A stretch of 64,000 nucleotides of DNA from contig JAYXKI010000006.1 of NCBI GenBank assembly GCA_037892935.1, positions 1,116,001 to 1,180,000 on the forward strand. The letters are read 5' to 3'. Positions 34,015 through 45,159 of the stretch are shown one piece after another. The notes under the pieces were generated by a model, which was not told the DNA's origin, searched no databases, and worked only from the letters and a program-made list of their open reading frames with translations. The position numbers were made by a program, and so were the translations under genes. Position 1 is the stretch's first letter; every line of letters starts with the position of its first letter. The stretch comes from Phlebopus portentosus. Lineage: Eukaryota; Basidiomycota; Agaricomycetes; Boletales; Boletinellaceae.

Positions 34015-36578
34015 TCAAGTTTCAGGAACCCAAACTGCTACGGTGCCTATGGGACACGGGAACAATGCATATCCATCATTAGAGATCGAAACGGCGTTCG
34101 AATCTTCGCTTAATAAATCCCGATATTTCACTGGTGCTTCGGAGGGTTTCTTTCAATAGAGTAAGTTGACACAATCCCGCACGGTGTATGTTTTGAGAAC
34201 CTCACCTTGTGGAGTGAACTGGGAACTTTCATCCGTAGTCCTTGAATATTCGCGTTTCCCTTCAGCTTACCGTTATGGTCATTGGCTGTACCTATTCCTG
34301 AGATTGCTGTCTCACTACTCAGGAGACGCGGAACAGGTCAATAACTCATTGTACAGAGAAATGTCTAAGACTCACCTCATCGCTTCTCCAGCACCAATGC
34401 TTGAGCGGATGACGACTGCGCATCCAGGATGTCGCGCATCTCCGGACCTCACAAATCCGATGCAGTCCCTATACTGGAAATAATCCGTTGTGGAACCGTA
34501 TGCGAAGTTCTTCCGTGCTTGTATGAGAAGTTCCAACTTTGGACCGATGCGTGGGTCGTAGCACTCATTATCGGGATAAAGATCGCCATAAAAGATGCAA
34601 CTGACTCGCAGTTATTGGTCAGAAGACATACAAACTGCGATGAGCTATTCACTCACGGAAATCCGTCCATCCGCAGTAAGATGAGTGCGTATGCTTGGAG
34701 CTTGAACCCGGGATAGACCTGTTCACATTGCTTTGCATGAGTTAATTGTCACCGGTCCGTGCAAAAAGTATTACCCAGCTCTCCAGTGATTGCCCGATTT
34801 CCTTGCGTAATTAAGCACGGGCACAGTGATAAATAGACTGAATTATTTACCGTACTAAGGGACTTCATGAGCCATTGAGTACATATGCAATAAGCAAGTA
34901 TGTACTCACTCGTGATTATCAACAAACGTCACTGCCTCCCACGGCCGTCTACCCACTAAAGCATTTTTAAACATATGACGTAAATCGAAGCTTGGACCCT
35001 GTTTGCTGGCATTGTGGAAATTGTAGTGGAGCGGAACGTCGAAAAAGGAAGTCTAGAGAACGTAAGGATAACTTTGCACGCATTGATCTACACAGATATT
35101 TCACTTACTGATCCTCGCAAAAGGTCCACGTAGTGTTCTAGGACATCTATGCTGGATTATTGGAAACGGCTTGGTAAATTCAGATTGTTTCGCTTTCGAA
35201 ATCTACTCACTCTCCATGCCAATACTCAGAAACAGCAAAGAGGTTTGGTTTCCCAGTGGTTTTCTTCGTGCGGTCAAGCTGAGTATCGCGCGTCAGTTCA
35301 AGACAAGATAAGTGACACTGCCACGAACAAATTCTCGAAGAAACCTTCTATCATAGTGCTTCATGGCATCCATCCTGAATCCAACTGCTGCTGTTTGCTT
35401 GACATTCATGAGTGGCCAATCATCAGGCAGTCCTTGAAGAGAACACCTTACCTCAATGATCCAAGTGCCCCATTTAAACAAGTCCTGCCTGACTTCGGGT
35501 TGACGATGATCGATCTATCAGCCTTGTCAGGCCAGCTCGATAAACTCTTGGAAGGAATGCTCACATCACAACCAAGTAGATAATCATAATTTTCGAGTTC
35601 ATCTGCGACAAACTTGGACCATCCGTTCCGTCCAGGACCAGGTATATAGTATATCTCCTTCATCCTTGTCATAGCGTCCCAGTCCACGCCTGAGAATTTG
35701 ATTGGTAAATTGATGCTAACGAGAAGGGGACACGAACCAGAAAAGTGACGATGGTCCCATTTCATTTCACTGTACTGAGGGTGCAATTAATGATTCTTTT
35801 AGCCAAACCCGCCTTTCGCATACCTTGTTTTGCCGTCCAGGAAAATCATAGATCGTCCATGCCTGACACACTCAGAGTTCAGATTCCGAAAGCGGAAGGA
35901 CTATAACCTGATACCTCTATTTCCTTAGCAGGGCCTTTGCGAATCAGCCGGTTCTTTTCATCTACGGGAATGGCTTGAAATGACTCTTTTCTATCCGCAC
36001 CGTTTTTATGCTGGAAATGATACGGTTGGTAAAATCTCACTGGATGAAAGCTTTGAACTAACATTCAGAACAGCATCAACGATTATTCCAATTCCACGAG
36101 ACTTTGCGACAGCGCAAGCCCTGGTCAGTTCGCCTTTTGTTCCCCAGCGAGTTGCAACAGAGTTCTTTTGATCGAACTCGCCGAGGTCCCACTGTTCACG
36201 AAGTGAACAATATTATCGTCAACCAATTGACTAGCAATCACCCACGAGGTCGTACACGTCATACCCACAGTACTGGAAGACGTCAGTATTTTGAGTCTCG
36301 GACTGCTCTCATTTGAAGCGATTCTCACCTTGCGAGTAGCACTCTTCGCCATTGGAGGGAGCCAGACGTGCGTTACTCCAAGGTCCTTGAGACGAGGAAC
36401 TTCTTGTTCGAAGTGCTTCCACCAACTGGTCCGTTCACTTCCACGACTTTCCCATGTGTAAAACTGAATCTGAATGGATAGATCAGTGAATAATGAACAG
36501 TTCGGAGCACGCCCATGAGAAAAGAAGAGAACTAACCATCAGAGGATTCTGCTCTTGATTATCTGGCTGTAATGTCAT
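34015..36578 (-). CDS. Alpha-amylase, GH13, no signal peptide (intracellular type)
   Basis: Hydrolyses alpha-1,4-glucans. The frame follows GH13 landmarks: NPLMIQFYTWESRGSERTSW, GVTHVWLPPMAKS, GYDVYDL with WDLGEFDQK, GIIVDAVLNHK (region I), DYLLGCDIDHRQPEV, TAAVGFRMDAMKHYDRRFL (region II, nucleophile Asp), NLFAVSEYW (region III, acid Glu), AVTFVDNHDT (region IV, Asp), CIFYGDLYP, and the C-terminal beta domain ending AVSISNDGYALFPCPIGTVA. The DT of region IV comes from a 4-nt exon at 34851-34854. The start at 36578 (MTLQPDNQEQNP) fits intracellular fungal amylases; in-frame Met codons at 36674 and 36653 are alternatives that add no obvious signal peptide. The gene has many short introns and converges with the sugar transporter. 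Confidence 0.9.
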
Positions 36579-37485
36579 TTTCTTCAGTGAAGGGGTACGC
36601 CAAGGCCACAGCCCGTCGATAAAAACGCCAACGCGCTCATTTAGAGTATCCATCACTGATTCACTACCGTCCACGTCGTCACCAAAATCTGCTCGTATCG
36701 TATCGATCGGAGCTACTTTAAGCCCTCACCATGTGACCGGACTGAGGGAACTACTCCCGCTTGTTGAGTTTTGCCTGTGAAATTGGAGCAGACCGATGAC
36801 TCCAAGGTACTTGCAGGAAATCAATATTTAAAATTCAATAAGAAAGCGTGTTGTATGTAGCGTGAGAACATGGGGTAGCTGACCTTCCATATGCGAAAGA
36901 CGTTGAAACTCCGCCACCTCCTTGACTGTTTTTTCATGTCAGGTTTTTTTTTCTCGTTCGTCCACCATCACCGTAAGACCTATGCTTGCGTTTCGCAGGC
37001 AATGAGACTCTGCGTCGTCGAGAACACTCAGTGTTCTGCATGGTGGCCGGGATCGAGAAGCCTCCTTAATCGCTCTGATCACGCTCAATTCACGTCGATA
37101 CAGAGTTTCATGATGTGGCGACATACTTCTCCGTTTAGCTTGTGGATTCAATGGCGATCGAAATCCTTCGGTACTTCTTATGAGTCGGGTGGCCGCCACT
37201 CATGGAGACGGGCAAGAATTTGTTTTTATGTGTATAATGTACGTAGAGAAACTGCAAATTTGATGGACACGTCCGGTAACCACTTAACGAAGAAATTAAA
37301 TCTAAGCCTGAATGACTGGTACTATTCTGTGCAAAGAGTGCGATTCTTCATGACAATCATGCAATGAGTTTTGATTCTTGTTGAGAAAACGTGATTTGTG
37401 GTGGTGGTTCCTCGTGCAAATCACGTGTTCGTATCCTCGCGTCGCGTCGCGTTTTCTTTAATTCTGTCGTTGACCAGGAACCACC
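36579..37485. other. Intergenic region between alpha-amylase and coiled-coil gene
   Basis: Divergent promoter region. Two overlapping open frames on opposite strands (36891-37367 plus; 36939-37199 minus) show no recognisable domain. The minus frame has slightly protein-like composition but no joinable exons toward the amylase. The sequence just before 37486 is CG-rich (GTCGCGTCGCG at about 37440-37450). Confidence 0.4.
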
Positions 37486-39684
37486 ATGGCGCTTGTAGGC
37501 CGAAGCCCGATAAAGGTCACGGCCGCTCCTTCAACGGCTCCCCAAGAGGCTATGGCGGCTTCGCTGCAAGCTCATATCGATGAGCTCGTCCAGAAGAACC
37601 GCACTTGCGAGCACACCATCAAGCGATTCCAACAGATGCTTGCGGACGAAAAGGAGCGTGGCATTGAAGCTGTGACGCGTATAAAAGCTGAAATGCAACA
37701 AGAGCGGGAGGAATGGCGAGAAGGATGCGATTCTTTGCTGGCCAGCCACCGAATTGTGCATATCCGAACACGCATCGAACTGGACAAGGAGCGTCTGAAT
37801 AGCTTGCTAGAGAAGGAAGACGACCGGAGGGAGCGAATAAACACACTGCATCGTGACTACAGGCTCACTCTCTTTCAAGCGAAGGAGTCCGAACTCGAAG
37901 GAAAGGTCGGAACGCTGGAGGATGCGCTTGATCAGCTTACGGAGGAGCATGAGGAGGATGCGAAAGAGTATATGGCGAAGATTGAGTCGCTGGAGAAAGA
38001 TCTACAGAAGGCAGAGAGGGCTCGTATGGACCTCTGCTCGCGGCTTAAAGCCAAAGAAGCTGAACTTGCGTCGATACAGGTTCGTTCTTATCCCTGTATT
38101 CGATACAAGAGAATGAATATTCAACGACATTGTCTATTAGTCCGAGTTGTCTGTGCTACGAAAAGATAATGCTAGTCTAAAGGCTACCTCCGAGTCTGCA
38201 TCTGCGAAGCTGGAACGGACGACGCTTCAGCTAGAAGGAGCGAAGACAAACCTTGCTGAGTTGGAAAGTACGAATGCAGAGCTGAAACGAACAAACGCGG
38301 ATCTCAAGCGACAGATGGACAGGTGGCAAAGTTTGGAAACAAAAGGCGGTGCAGAAGTGGAAGAAATGAGAAAACAGAAGATTGAGCTCGAAATTCAGGC
38401 GAAGGAACTCCAGAGCAAGGTTAAGGACCTGGAGAAAGACGAGAAGAGCCTTACCAAAGCTGTAGAAAAAGAGCGGAATAAGGTCGAAAAGCTTAAGAAG
38501 GAGAACGATCGAATGGCTGTTAGTTCTCTAATCTTTTTTGGATTTGTTGGCTGCGATTCTTACATGTACTTGTACCCATTGATGCAGGAGGTCACAGAGG
38601 AAGCGCAATCCATAGCGAAGAAAGCTCAAGACGAATATGATGAAGCAGCAAAGAAGCTTCACGCGGCCCAGAGGCTCATAGAGAAACTGCAGTCCGACAA
38701 ACTGCCAAAGGGTACGGTCCAAAAGGTAGATGTCATCCATCATTACGTTTCGATTTCACTGACTCTGGCTGCTAAGGGGAAGAAACCCACACTGCCTCCT
38801 ACTGCCGAAAGTCTTGACCCATCAGAGAAAGAGGTTGAAGTGACGCTGACATCTGCACCGAAAGGGCGAGTACGGCCTCGACCTGCTTATCGAGGAAAGG
38901 ATGGAGAGAAACGAGACGACAAGGAACGAGAGTCCTCTCAACTTGGAAAGTCGCGAGCCGGAACGGTCACAAATAGCAAGGAGCAGTCTGTACACGAGGA
39001 TGAGACTGAGACTGAGCAGGATGATGGAAACACACAAACTCAGCGTTCTGGCAAATCTCACACTCAGGCGAAAGAGCAGGCTCCCAAAGCCGCCCGAAAG
39101 CGTAGGAACAAATCTCCAGTAGAGTTGGATCATGACGAAGAATCTGAAGAGGAAACTCGAAATCGCTCTCCTAAGCCAAACAAGGACAAAGGGAAAGGGA
39201 AGGCTGTCGAGTCTCCAAGCGATTCAGAAGACGAGCCCAGAATAATCAGGAAGGACAGAACGAAGAAACGAGATAATGTCGATGCGAGTGACGCAGACAA
39301 CGGACCAAAGGCGACCAAAGGGAAGGAGGCGAAAGAAGGAAAATATAGGGTTGGCTCTCAGCAGTCGAAGAGCCGCAAACCAAGCTCTAGCCAGGGTCCA
39401 CGAATAAAGATCGTCGATAGCACAGACGAAGGGAACGCGCAACCGAAAAAGAAAAAGAAGAGACTGTTCCCGCCATCACAAGCGGAGACTTTTCCTTGGG
39501 ACGTTTTGCCGAAGGTATGCTACCTAAATGTATCTTCTGGGATCCGTTGGAGTTAACGTGTAAGTAGGGCGAGGGATTTGCAGGATTAAATATTCCGACT
39601 CGATTATCACCAGTAAAGGACACAGAGTCTGTACCGGCACGCTCTGTGTTTGGAAAAGTAGGCTCTGCATTAGGCTTCAAATGA
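37486..39684 (+). CDS. Long coiled-coil protein with basic, probably nuclear C-terminus
   Basis: Five exons: 37486-38079, 38141-38518, 38588-38725, 38777-39514 and 39568-39684 (1965 nt, 654 aa), all phase-0 GT-AG introns. Residues 20-370 are almost continuous coiled coil with heptads (LEDALDQLTEEHEEDAKEYM; AELESTNAELKRTNADLKRQ). Residues 390-590 are highly charged and disordered, with many Lys, Glu, Ser and Asp, and a Lys run (PKKKKKRLFPPS) that could be a nuclear localisation signal. The last 40 residues (IPTRLSPVKDTESVPARSVF, then GKVGSALGFK) look conserved and may be a docking motif. I do not recognise the family. Cytoskeletal, kinetochore or chromatin roles are possible but unsupported. 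Confidence 0.75.
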
Positions 39685-39881
39685 CCTGTAAGCATCTCTT
39701 TATTTCGATTGGGTATGTGGTCAACGTACATACAAGTACGTAGTGACTCAAGTGAGCGTGAGTGGCTGTGACCATCAGCCTCGGTCGCTATGCGTGAGAA
39801 ATACTTTCCCCGAGTTTCCGGTTAATGTGGACACGTGCATCACAGATGACTTGATTCCTTACTTCCACCATCGATGCTTTC

Positions 39882-41945
39882 ATGAACGCTCAAGACAGTG
39901 ACGGCGAGGCAGATTCGCTCTTTGGGTCGCCGCCCCCCTCGCCCGCACTTGATTTTACTAGAGGTGGGTCACCAGAATTGGCGCTGCCAGGTGCAGCCTG
40001 TGCGATACTGCCAGATTTGCCAAAAAATGTGGGGACCATTGCACTTCCTGGTTCCCATACTCGTTCTGAACTCTCAGACAGTCTACCAGCCCGTACTCCT
40101 AGGCCGCAGATACGCCAGGCCGCACTCTCGGCTCAATCGCAGCAGCTACAGGACCGATTAGAGGAATGGATTGGTCCGAGGGCGATGTCAGCACCAACAG
40201 CCGGTTCCGTACGGGTGAAAACCTCCAAGAAGACGAAGAAGGCGAAATCTGATGTGCCTCATGCTTGGGCCGGTAGTCAAGTTTCCTCGTTGTTAACGAG
40301 CGTCGATCTTCCGCCCAATTTTCTAAGATATCACTCGCAGCTGCTTGGATTAACGGGGCTCGCAGGAAGCGCCGGTCGTTATGTCGATAATCGTGGAATG
40401 AGCAAGGAGAATCCGATAGTTGTAGAGGAAGATGCGACATCCCATGATGTCCTGCCATTGCAGACCCAGCAAATCCAATCTCCCGCGAATGCGACGAGCC
40501 AGGTCATTGCAGATACCTTGGTTTCTCAAGGAAGCATATTCCCCATTTTACGTTCACTCGCACCTTACTTGGGGCTGAGTACAAATGTCGGATGTTGCAA
40601 CGATTACACTCCGTATCAATATCGTGCTTACGAACAGAACCGTTCTTCAAATATAACCGCTCCTCGTCTGAAGCGACGGAAGCTTAATCAGGTCCCGGCA
40701 GGTGCGAAGGATTGGGACGTGCCTTATCCGTTTCCTGCGAATGAAGGTCCGCCGAATTATCTGGAATCGTGGAAGAAGAAACGAGGGAAGAAGCTTATGA
40801 TGCGACTCGTCTCTTTGGTTCGTGAAGCAGTCCACAAGGCAACGGCTAAGTCTCAGATGCACCAGTCAACCCCGAACGCGATCACGGAATCTCCAGCAGC
40901 TGAAGCCGCTCGGCGACAAGTGCCTGCGATGGATGACGATGCGCTTATGACTGAATTGCGAAGCCTGGCTACTTCAATACCAGCCACATCGCCGGTGGTG
41001 CAGGAATCAGCGTTTTCAGATTTCTTCGCATCTTCACCCGGTAATGTGGATCCTGCATGGAGCTTTACATCCGATTTCGATTCGCTCTTGGGTGCTGTCA
41101 ACGATGCTCTCAGTGATCCCAACGTGCAGCTCACTGGTAACGATTTGGCAATGATGTCATCATATCCTTTCTCGCCTACCGTTTCCAGTTCCCCGACACT
41201 TAGTTCATCCACACGGCTTCCAACGCCAAGCGATTTCACTTCAACTTCGCATGACTCGAAGGAAACCGATGCAATACAATTTCCCGATTTCAACTTTGAC
41301 GACATTTCTATTGATCCAAATCTTTTGGACTTCTCATCGTGGCCCAGCGATTCAAATTCAGCAGCACAAACCTCAACAGAACTGGTAGCGACGGGAGGGC
41401 AGTTGCTTGCCGGGATGGGAGAATCAAGCGTACCTTGGCAGCAGGACGTGTCAGCTTTCGATCAAGGTTTGTGGGAGGAAATTATCAAGAATCTAGATTC
41501 ATGCTCAACCATTCCGCTATCAGAAAGCACTCCTACCGTCGAGACTACACCTGACTCGACAGCTACAATCGTTGGTACTCAGCCGCATGGTGTACCAGTA
41601 CGACCCGCTGATGAAGAACCCGAGCCGAGCCCGAGTGTCGATGTTCCGCCACTGCCACCGCCTTCGCCTCCATCCGTTGTTCACAGTGAGACATCACAGC
41701 AGCATATGCAATCACTCTCCAAGATACCTTTGGCGGATGCCGAAGTTGTCCATACTAAGTGGGGTGGGTCTGAACCTTCGACGAAGAGACAGAATCGGGA
41801 TGAGGTGCTGCAGCGCGCGCGTGTACGACGCGAACAGCTAGCTGCTGAGATAGCTCGTGCAAAGGTTGAGTTATGGGAGACGACTATTGAACAAGGCGTC
41901 CTGACGCACCTGTCCAAGGATAAGGAACTGCAACCGAAGCCATAA
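39882..41945 (+). CDS. Unrecognised 687-aa protein, probably nuclear
   Basis: A single uninterrupted frame of 687 codons, unusual in this intron-rich region. No enzyme domain is visible. Visible parts: an acidic SPPPSPALDF opening (residues 10-30); a basic KTSKKTKKAK stretch near residue 112; a basic patch APRLKRRKLNQV near residue 262, followed by the ordered segment DWDVPYPFPANEGPPNYLES; WKKKRGKKLMMRLVSLVREA at about 297-320; long Ser/Thr/Asp-rich acidic stretches (360-560) resembling activation-domain composition; a Pro-rich stretch near 600-620; and a C-terminal helix (LQRARVRREQLAAEIARAKV). The layout would suit a transcriptional regulator, but no DNA-binding fold is recognisable. The transposon starts 245 nt downstream. 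Confidence 0.7.
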   Translation: MNAQDSDGEADSLFGSPPPSPALDFTRGGSPELALPGAACAILPDLPKNVGTIALPGSHTRSELSDSLPARTPRPQIRQAALSAQSQQLQDRLEEWIGPRAMSAPTAGSVRVKTSKKTKKAKSDVPHAWAGSQVSSLLTSVDLPPNFLRYHSQLLGLTGLAGSAGRYVDNRGMSKENPIVVEEDATSHDVLPLQTQQIQSPANATSQVIADTLVSQGSIFPILRSLAPYLGLSTNVGCCNDYTPYQYRAYEQNRSSNITAPRLKRRKLNQVPAGAKDWDVPYPFPANEGPPNYLESWKKKRGKKLMMRLVSLVREAVHKATAKSQMHQSTPNAITESPAAEAARRQVPAMDDDALMTELRSLATSIPATSPVVQESAFSDFFASSPGNVDPAWSFTSDFDSLLGAVNDALSDPNVQLTGNDLAMMSSYPFSPTVSSSPTLSSSTRLPTPSDFTSTSHDSKETDAIQFPDFNFDDISIDPNLLDFSSWPSDSNSAAQTSTELVATGGQLLAGMGESSVPWQQDVSAFDQGLWEEIIKNLDSCSTIPLSESTPTVETTPDSTATIVGTQPHGVPVRPADEEPEPSPSVDVPPLPPPSPPSVVHSETSQQHMQSLSKIPLADAEVVHTKWGGSEPSTKRQNRDEVLQRARVRREQLAAEIARAKVELWETTIEQGVLTHLSKDKELQPKP

Positions 41946-42189
41946 TTGTTTTCGAGTTAAACGCGTTGGTGTTTTACTACAAATTCCTCTGCCTTGCAAT
42001 TTTCCCTTTACCCTCTTTCATATATCTTTTAATGCATACTTGCTTCATTATGCTAGCAATGTCACTCCGCAGACGCATGTTTAGTTTCTTCTAATAGTCA
42101 TGGCCATGTCATGTCCGTACAAAGTCCGGTCTATGTATATATTGTTCGCAACGAATGTTTCTCACGATTACAATTTTATAGTGCAATTA

Positions 42190-42340
42190 CAGCCGTTTGT
42201 AGAAGTAATGGCACTCCCCAAAAATTTGGGGAAGTGATGTAATTGTTATATCATGTGATAATTTAGACTTAGTGAGGAAATTTGCGAGCACGAGACTGAG
42301 TGTGTGAGTGAGACGCGTCGTAAATGTGAAGTGCATATAC
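42190..42340 (+). repeat. Left terminal inverted repeat
   Basis: Starts CAGCCGTTTGTAGAAGTAAT and ends GAAGTGCATATAC. It contains a near-palindrome CCCCAAAAATTTGGGG (about 42216-42231), a possible transposase-binding or fold-back site, and ACGCGT at 42313-42318. Confidence 0.95.
42313..42318. promoter_or_regulatory. ACGCGT box in the left inverted repeat
   Basis: Lies in the octamer GACGCGTC, 30 nt upstream of the transposase ATG. It is identical in the right repeat, where it lies upstream of the second gene. Confidence 0.4.
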
Positions 42341-42347
42341 TCTTCAA

Positions 42348-43414
42348 ATGGGCAACAGAAGTATCTCTCGAGACCTCAAATTGTGCTGCTTGAGACTATA
42401 TGATCTTGATGTTCTTTCTCTGTCTGATATTCTGGGTTGCGTGGGCTTCTCTCGACGAACTTTCTTCCGCATTCACAAACTATGGATGGAAACTGGAGAT
42501 GTTGTCAAACCAAGAGGTCCTCATCAAAGCCGGTCTCGAAAACTTCATTTTGACGACCTGTTCTATCTTCTTCGACTAATTCGTCTCCGCCCTGACTGGT
42601 TTCTTGACGAGCTGCTCAACCTACTCAAAAGAAACCGCTTTATTTCTGTTCATTATTCTACAATTTTTCTTGAACTCAAACGTGCTGGTGTTAGTCGCAA
42701 AAAACTGAAGCGAATCGCAAGGGAACGAAACGAAACTGTCCGATCTGATTACGTTCGTGAAATGTCCGAGTATAGTCCGGAACAACTGGGTTTTCTTGAC
42801 GAAGTTTCCAAAGACGAGCGGACGACACTACGTGCATATGGTCGGTCGAGGGTCGGTAGACGTGCTGAACAGGAAGGAGCTTTTATTCGAGGACGGCGGC
42901 TTACTGCTGAAGGACTACTTACCATTGATGGAATGATATCATCCAAGGTTGTCGAGGGCTCGATGACTCGTGAACTTTATCTAGAATTTTTGGAGAATGA
43001 AGTGGTGAGTTGTTTATCTTGTACAAAATTAGTCGTGTCCTCACTGAAAGAAAAGATGCCACTCTGTACTCCATTTCCTGGAAAATTGAGTGTTCTTGTC
43101 ATGGATAACGCTAAAATACACCATGGGGAAGAGATTCATGAACTGGCTAATAGATTCGGTCAGTATTTTCCTTGTACAGTGAGCATCGACTGCACTCACG
43201 AAATTTTGCAGGTGTTCGAATAATCTACTTACCGCCTTACTCACCCGACCTCAATCCGATCGAAGAGGCATTTTCTCAAGTAAAACAATTTATAAGACGA
43301 CATGGTCACCTGCTAAGGGACTCGAAGGCCCTTTTTTATGATATGTATACTGCAATGGACGTCGTTGGTCCGGACGATGCAGTAAACTACTTTATTCATG
43401 CAGGGTATGTGTAG
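42348..43414 (+). CDS. DDE transposase, IS630/Tc1/mariner superfamily
   Basis: Exons 42348-43004, 43056-43158 and 43212-43414 (963 nt, 320 aa). The 51-nt first intron has no stop and could be retained in frame; removing it restores the expected spacing before MPLCTPFPGKL. N-terminal helix-turn-helix: SISRDLKLCCLRLYDLDVLS, LSDILGCVGFSRRTFFRI, then a second HTH around RNRFISVHYSTIFLELKRAG. Catalytic core: QLGFLDEVSKDERT (first Asp), KLSVLVMDNAKIHHGEE (second Asp with the DNAxxH signature), and IIYLPPYSPDLNPIEEAFSQ (PPYSPDLNPIE with final Glu). All catalytic residues are present, so the enzyme could be active. The ATG at 42348 is the first in frame after the inverted repeat. Confidence 0.95.
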
Positions 43415-43558
43415 TGTAAACACGCATATATTGAGAAAGAATAGTCACACCTCGTTCATTTCATGCATCGAGAATTATTTTATTTTGCTGTCCAACTGTC
43501 CATTCGAAGCTAATTTGTAGCGGTTCTGTACATATAGAGAAAAAAAAGTTCACTTGAG

Positions 43559-45095
43559 TCAATGTATTGCCCACTTCGCGACTGCTGCTTTCAGTTCCGC
43601 AATATCGCCTCGTCGGAACTGTGCCTGTGAGAGATCAGAAATAGAAATATACTGAAATGAAGATGTCGTCCTATAGCCTTCATCTGTGAATTTCTTGAGA
43701 ACCTGGTCATCGAGTTGGTATGTTGTGCAGAACTCAGAAAGCGACATATCCGGACCAGGTTGTAAATTAGCAGGAATAAGAGCATCAGAAATGATCTGTT
43801 GTTGCTGTTGCTGTTGTTGTTGTTGCTGCTGTTGTGAGCTGTCTGGAAAAGTGAACGGTGTGAGCTGGTGAGGGTATTGTGGAAAGGATGGCAAGTTGAA
43901 CACGACCGAAGGAGCTGCACTCGTGTTTGCAGCTGCATGTGCAGTCAATTCTTCTTTATCTTTGTTTTTTGCAGCGAGACGAGCCTTCAGGAGGGGTGAT
44001 ATGTTGTTCTTCTTGCTGTCAGGAATATCGTCGAATAAATAATGATTTGGTGGCCGTTCAAGTGAGGCCGAATCGTCATCTCTTGCCTGTAGGGCTCGTA
44101 AGACAATGAAATCATTACAATGACCGAAAATAAAGAAAGACTCACAATTGCGGATGCCCAAATATTGAAATGAGTATGGCCCAGCGGGATATGAATGCCC
44201 CCATCAGCATGTATCCAGCAATGTCCAGTGCCTCCTTTGCACCGTTTGTCGTTACAGCGCCACTGCTCCTTCAGATGGGTGATCGTTTCCGCGATGATCT
44301 TGTTCTCAGGACTTATGTCGCCGACCTTTCGTACCTGCATATATCCAGATGTAAGTTTTCTCAAAGCGGTAGAAGGTATATTCGACTAACTTTCTTTACT
44401 TTTTTGCCATCTGTCTTCCTTTTTTTCTGCACCGGCTCATCGGAATCTTCTCCAGACGACTGCATGGAGCTGTCGGAATCATTGTCTTCTTTGCGTTTGA
44501 CGTGCTGCGCGACTTGAGTACTCTGAATAGAATGTCATCATAGAAGAATCAGTATCAGTGTGATAGTGAAAAGTGGATGTATGCATACCTTTGAAGCTGG
44601 CTTTCGAGTTTGAACAACAGTAACATGAATGTCGGAGAAGGAGTTCAGTGAAAGCAGAAACTCATAGTCCTGCTCGTTCTGAAGCGAAGTTGCTTTTTGC
44701 TTTCTCTTGATCATATAAGTAATGCCGTAGTCTTCAAAGCGGAGGGTAGCGGGCTTGAGTAAGTCAGAGATCTTAGCAAGAAGTTGGGCCTTGAAAGTGT
44801 CGAACGGTTCGTCGGAAGCAAGTACAAATCGTGTGCTCTTCGAGGCACGTTCTTTTGCTTTCTTTTGCATCTCGGAGTAGCTGAACAGCTCTAGAACAAA
44901 ACTTAGCTCTCTTGACGGTGAGTCATCTGCATCTTTTGCTGCGGTGATTTGTGTGCTTTCATAGTCTGGTGCTGCGGCTGCGGTGACTTGTGTGCTAACA
45001 TTCAAGTTTATAGGCCCTAAATCTTGTACCGAATCGTCGTCGGTATCTTCTACAACGGCATTGGACGAGAACCGGGTGGAATAAAGAAAAGACAT
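43559..45095 (-). CDS. Transposon-borne protein of unknown function with Cys/His motif and poly-Gln
   Basis: Exons 44589-45095, 44391-44522, 44146-44334 and 43559-44086 (1356 nt, 451 aa), all introns GT-AG and phase 0. I do not recognise the family. Residues 75-165 are an ordered alpha/beta region (ELSFVLELFSYSEMQKKAKE; RFEDYGITYMIKRKQKATSL). Residues 180-212 are acidic, then basic (QKKRKTDGKKVKK, a likely nuclear signal). Residues 214-276 hold WRCNDKRCKGGTGHCWIHAD and HIPLGHTHFNIWASAI, with three Cys and several His that could bind zinc. Residues 370-385 are a Gln run. The last 65 residues are helical and SAM-like (MSLSEFCTTYQLDDQVLKKF). The start lies 65 nt inside the right inverted repeat. 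It ends 144 nt from the transposase stop and may assist transposition. Confidence 0.8.
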
Positions 45096-45159
45096 TTGAC
45101 GACTAGTGTTTTTTTGTGTGAATATTTCTAGCTGAGATGAACGGAATTGAGGGCCCGGG

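Noticed and set aside
36939..37199. Minus-strand 86-codon frame upstream of the alpha-amylase, considered as a first exon
   Set aside because: No splice route joins it to the amylase in frame, and the amylase N-terminus already matches its family without it.
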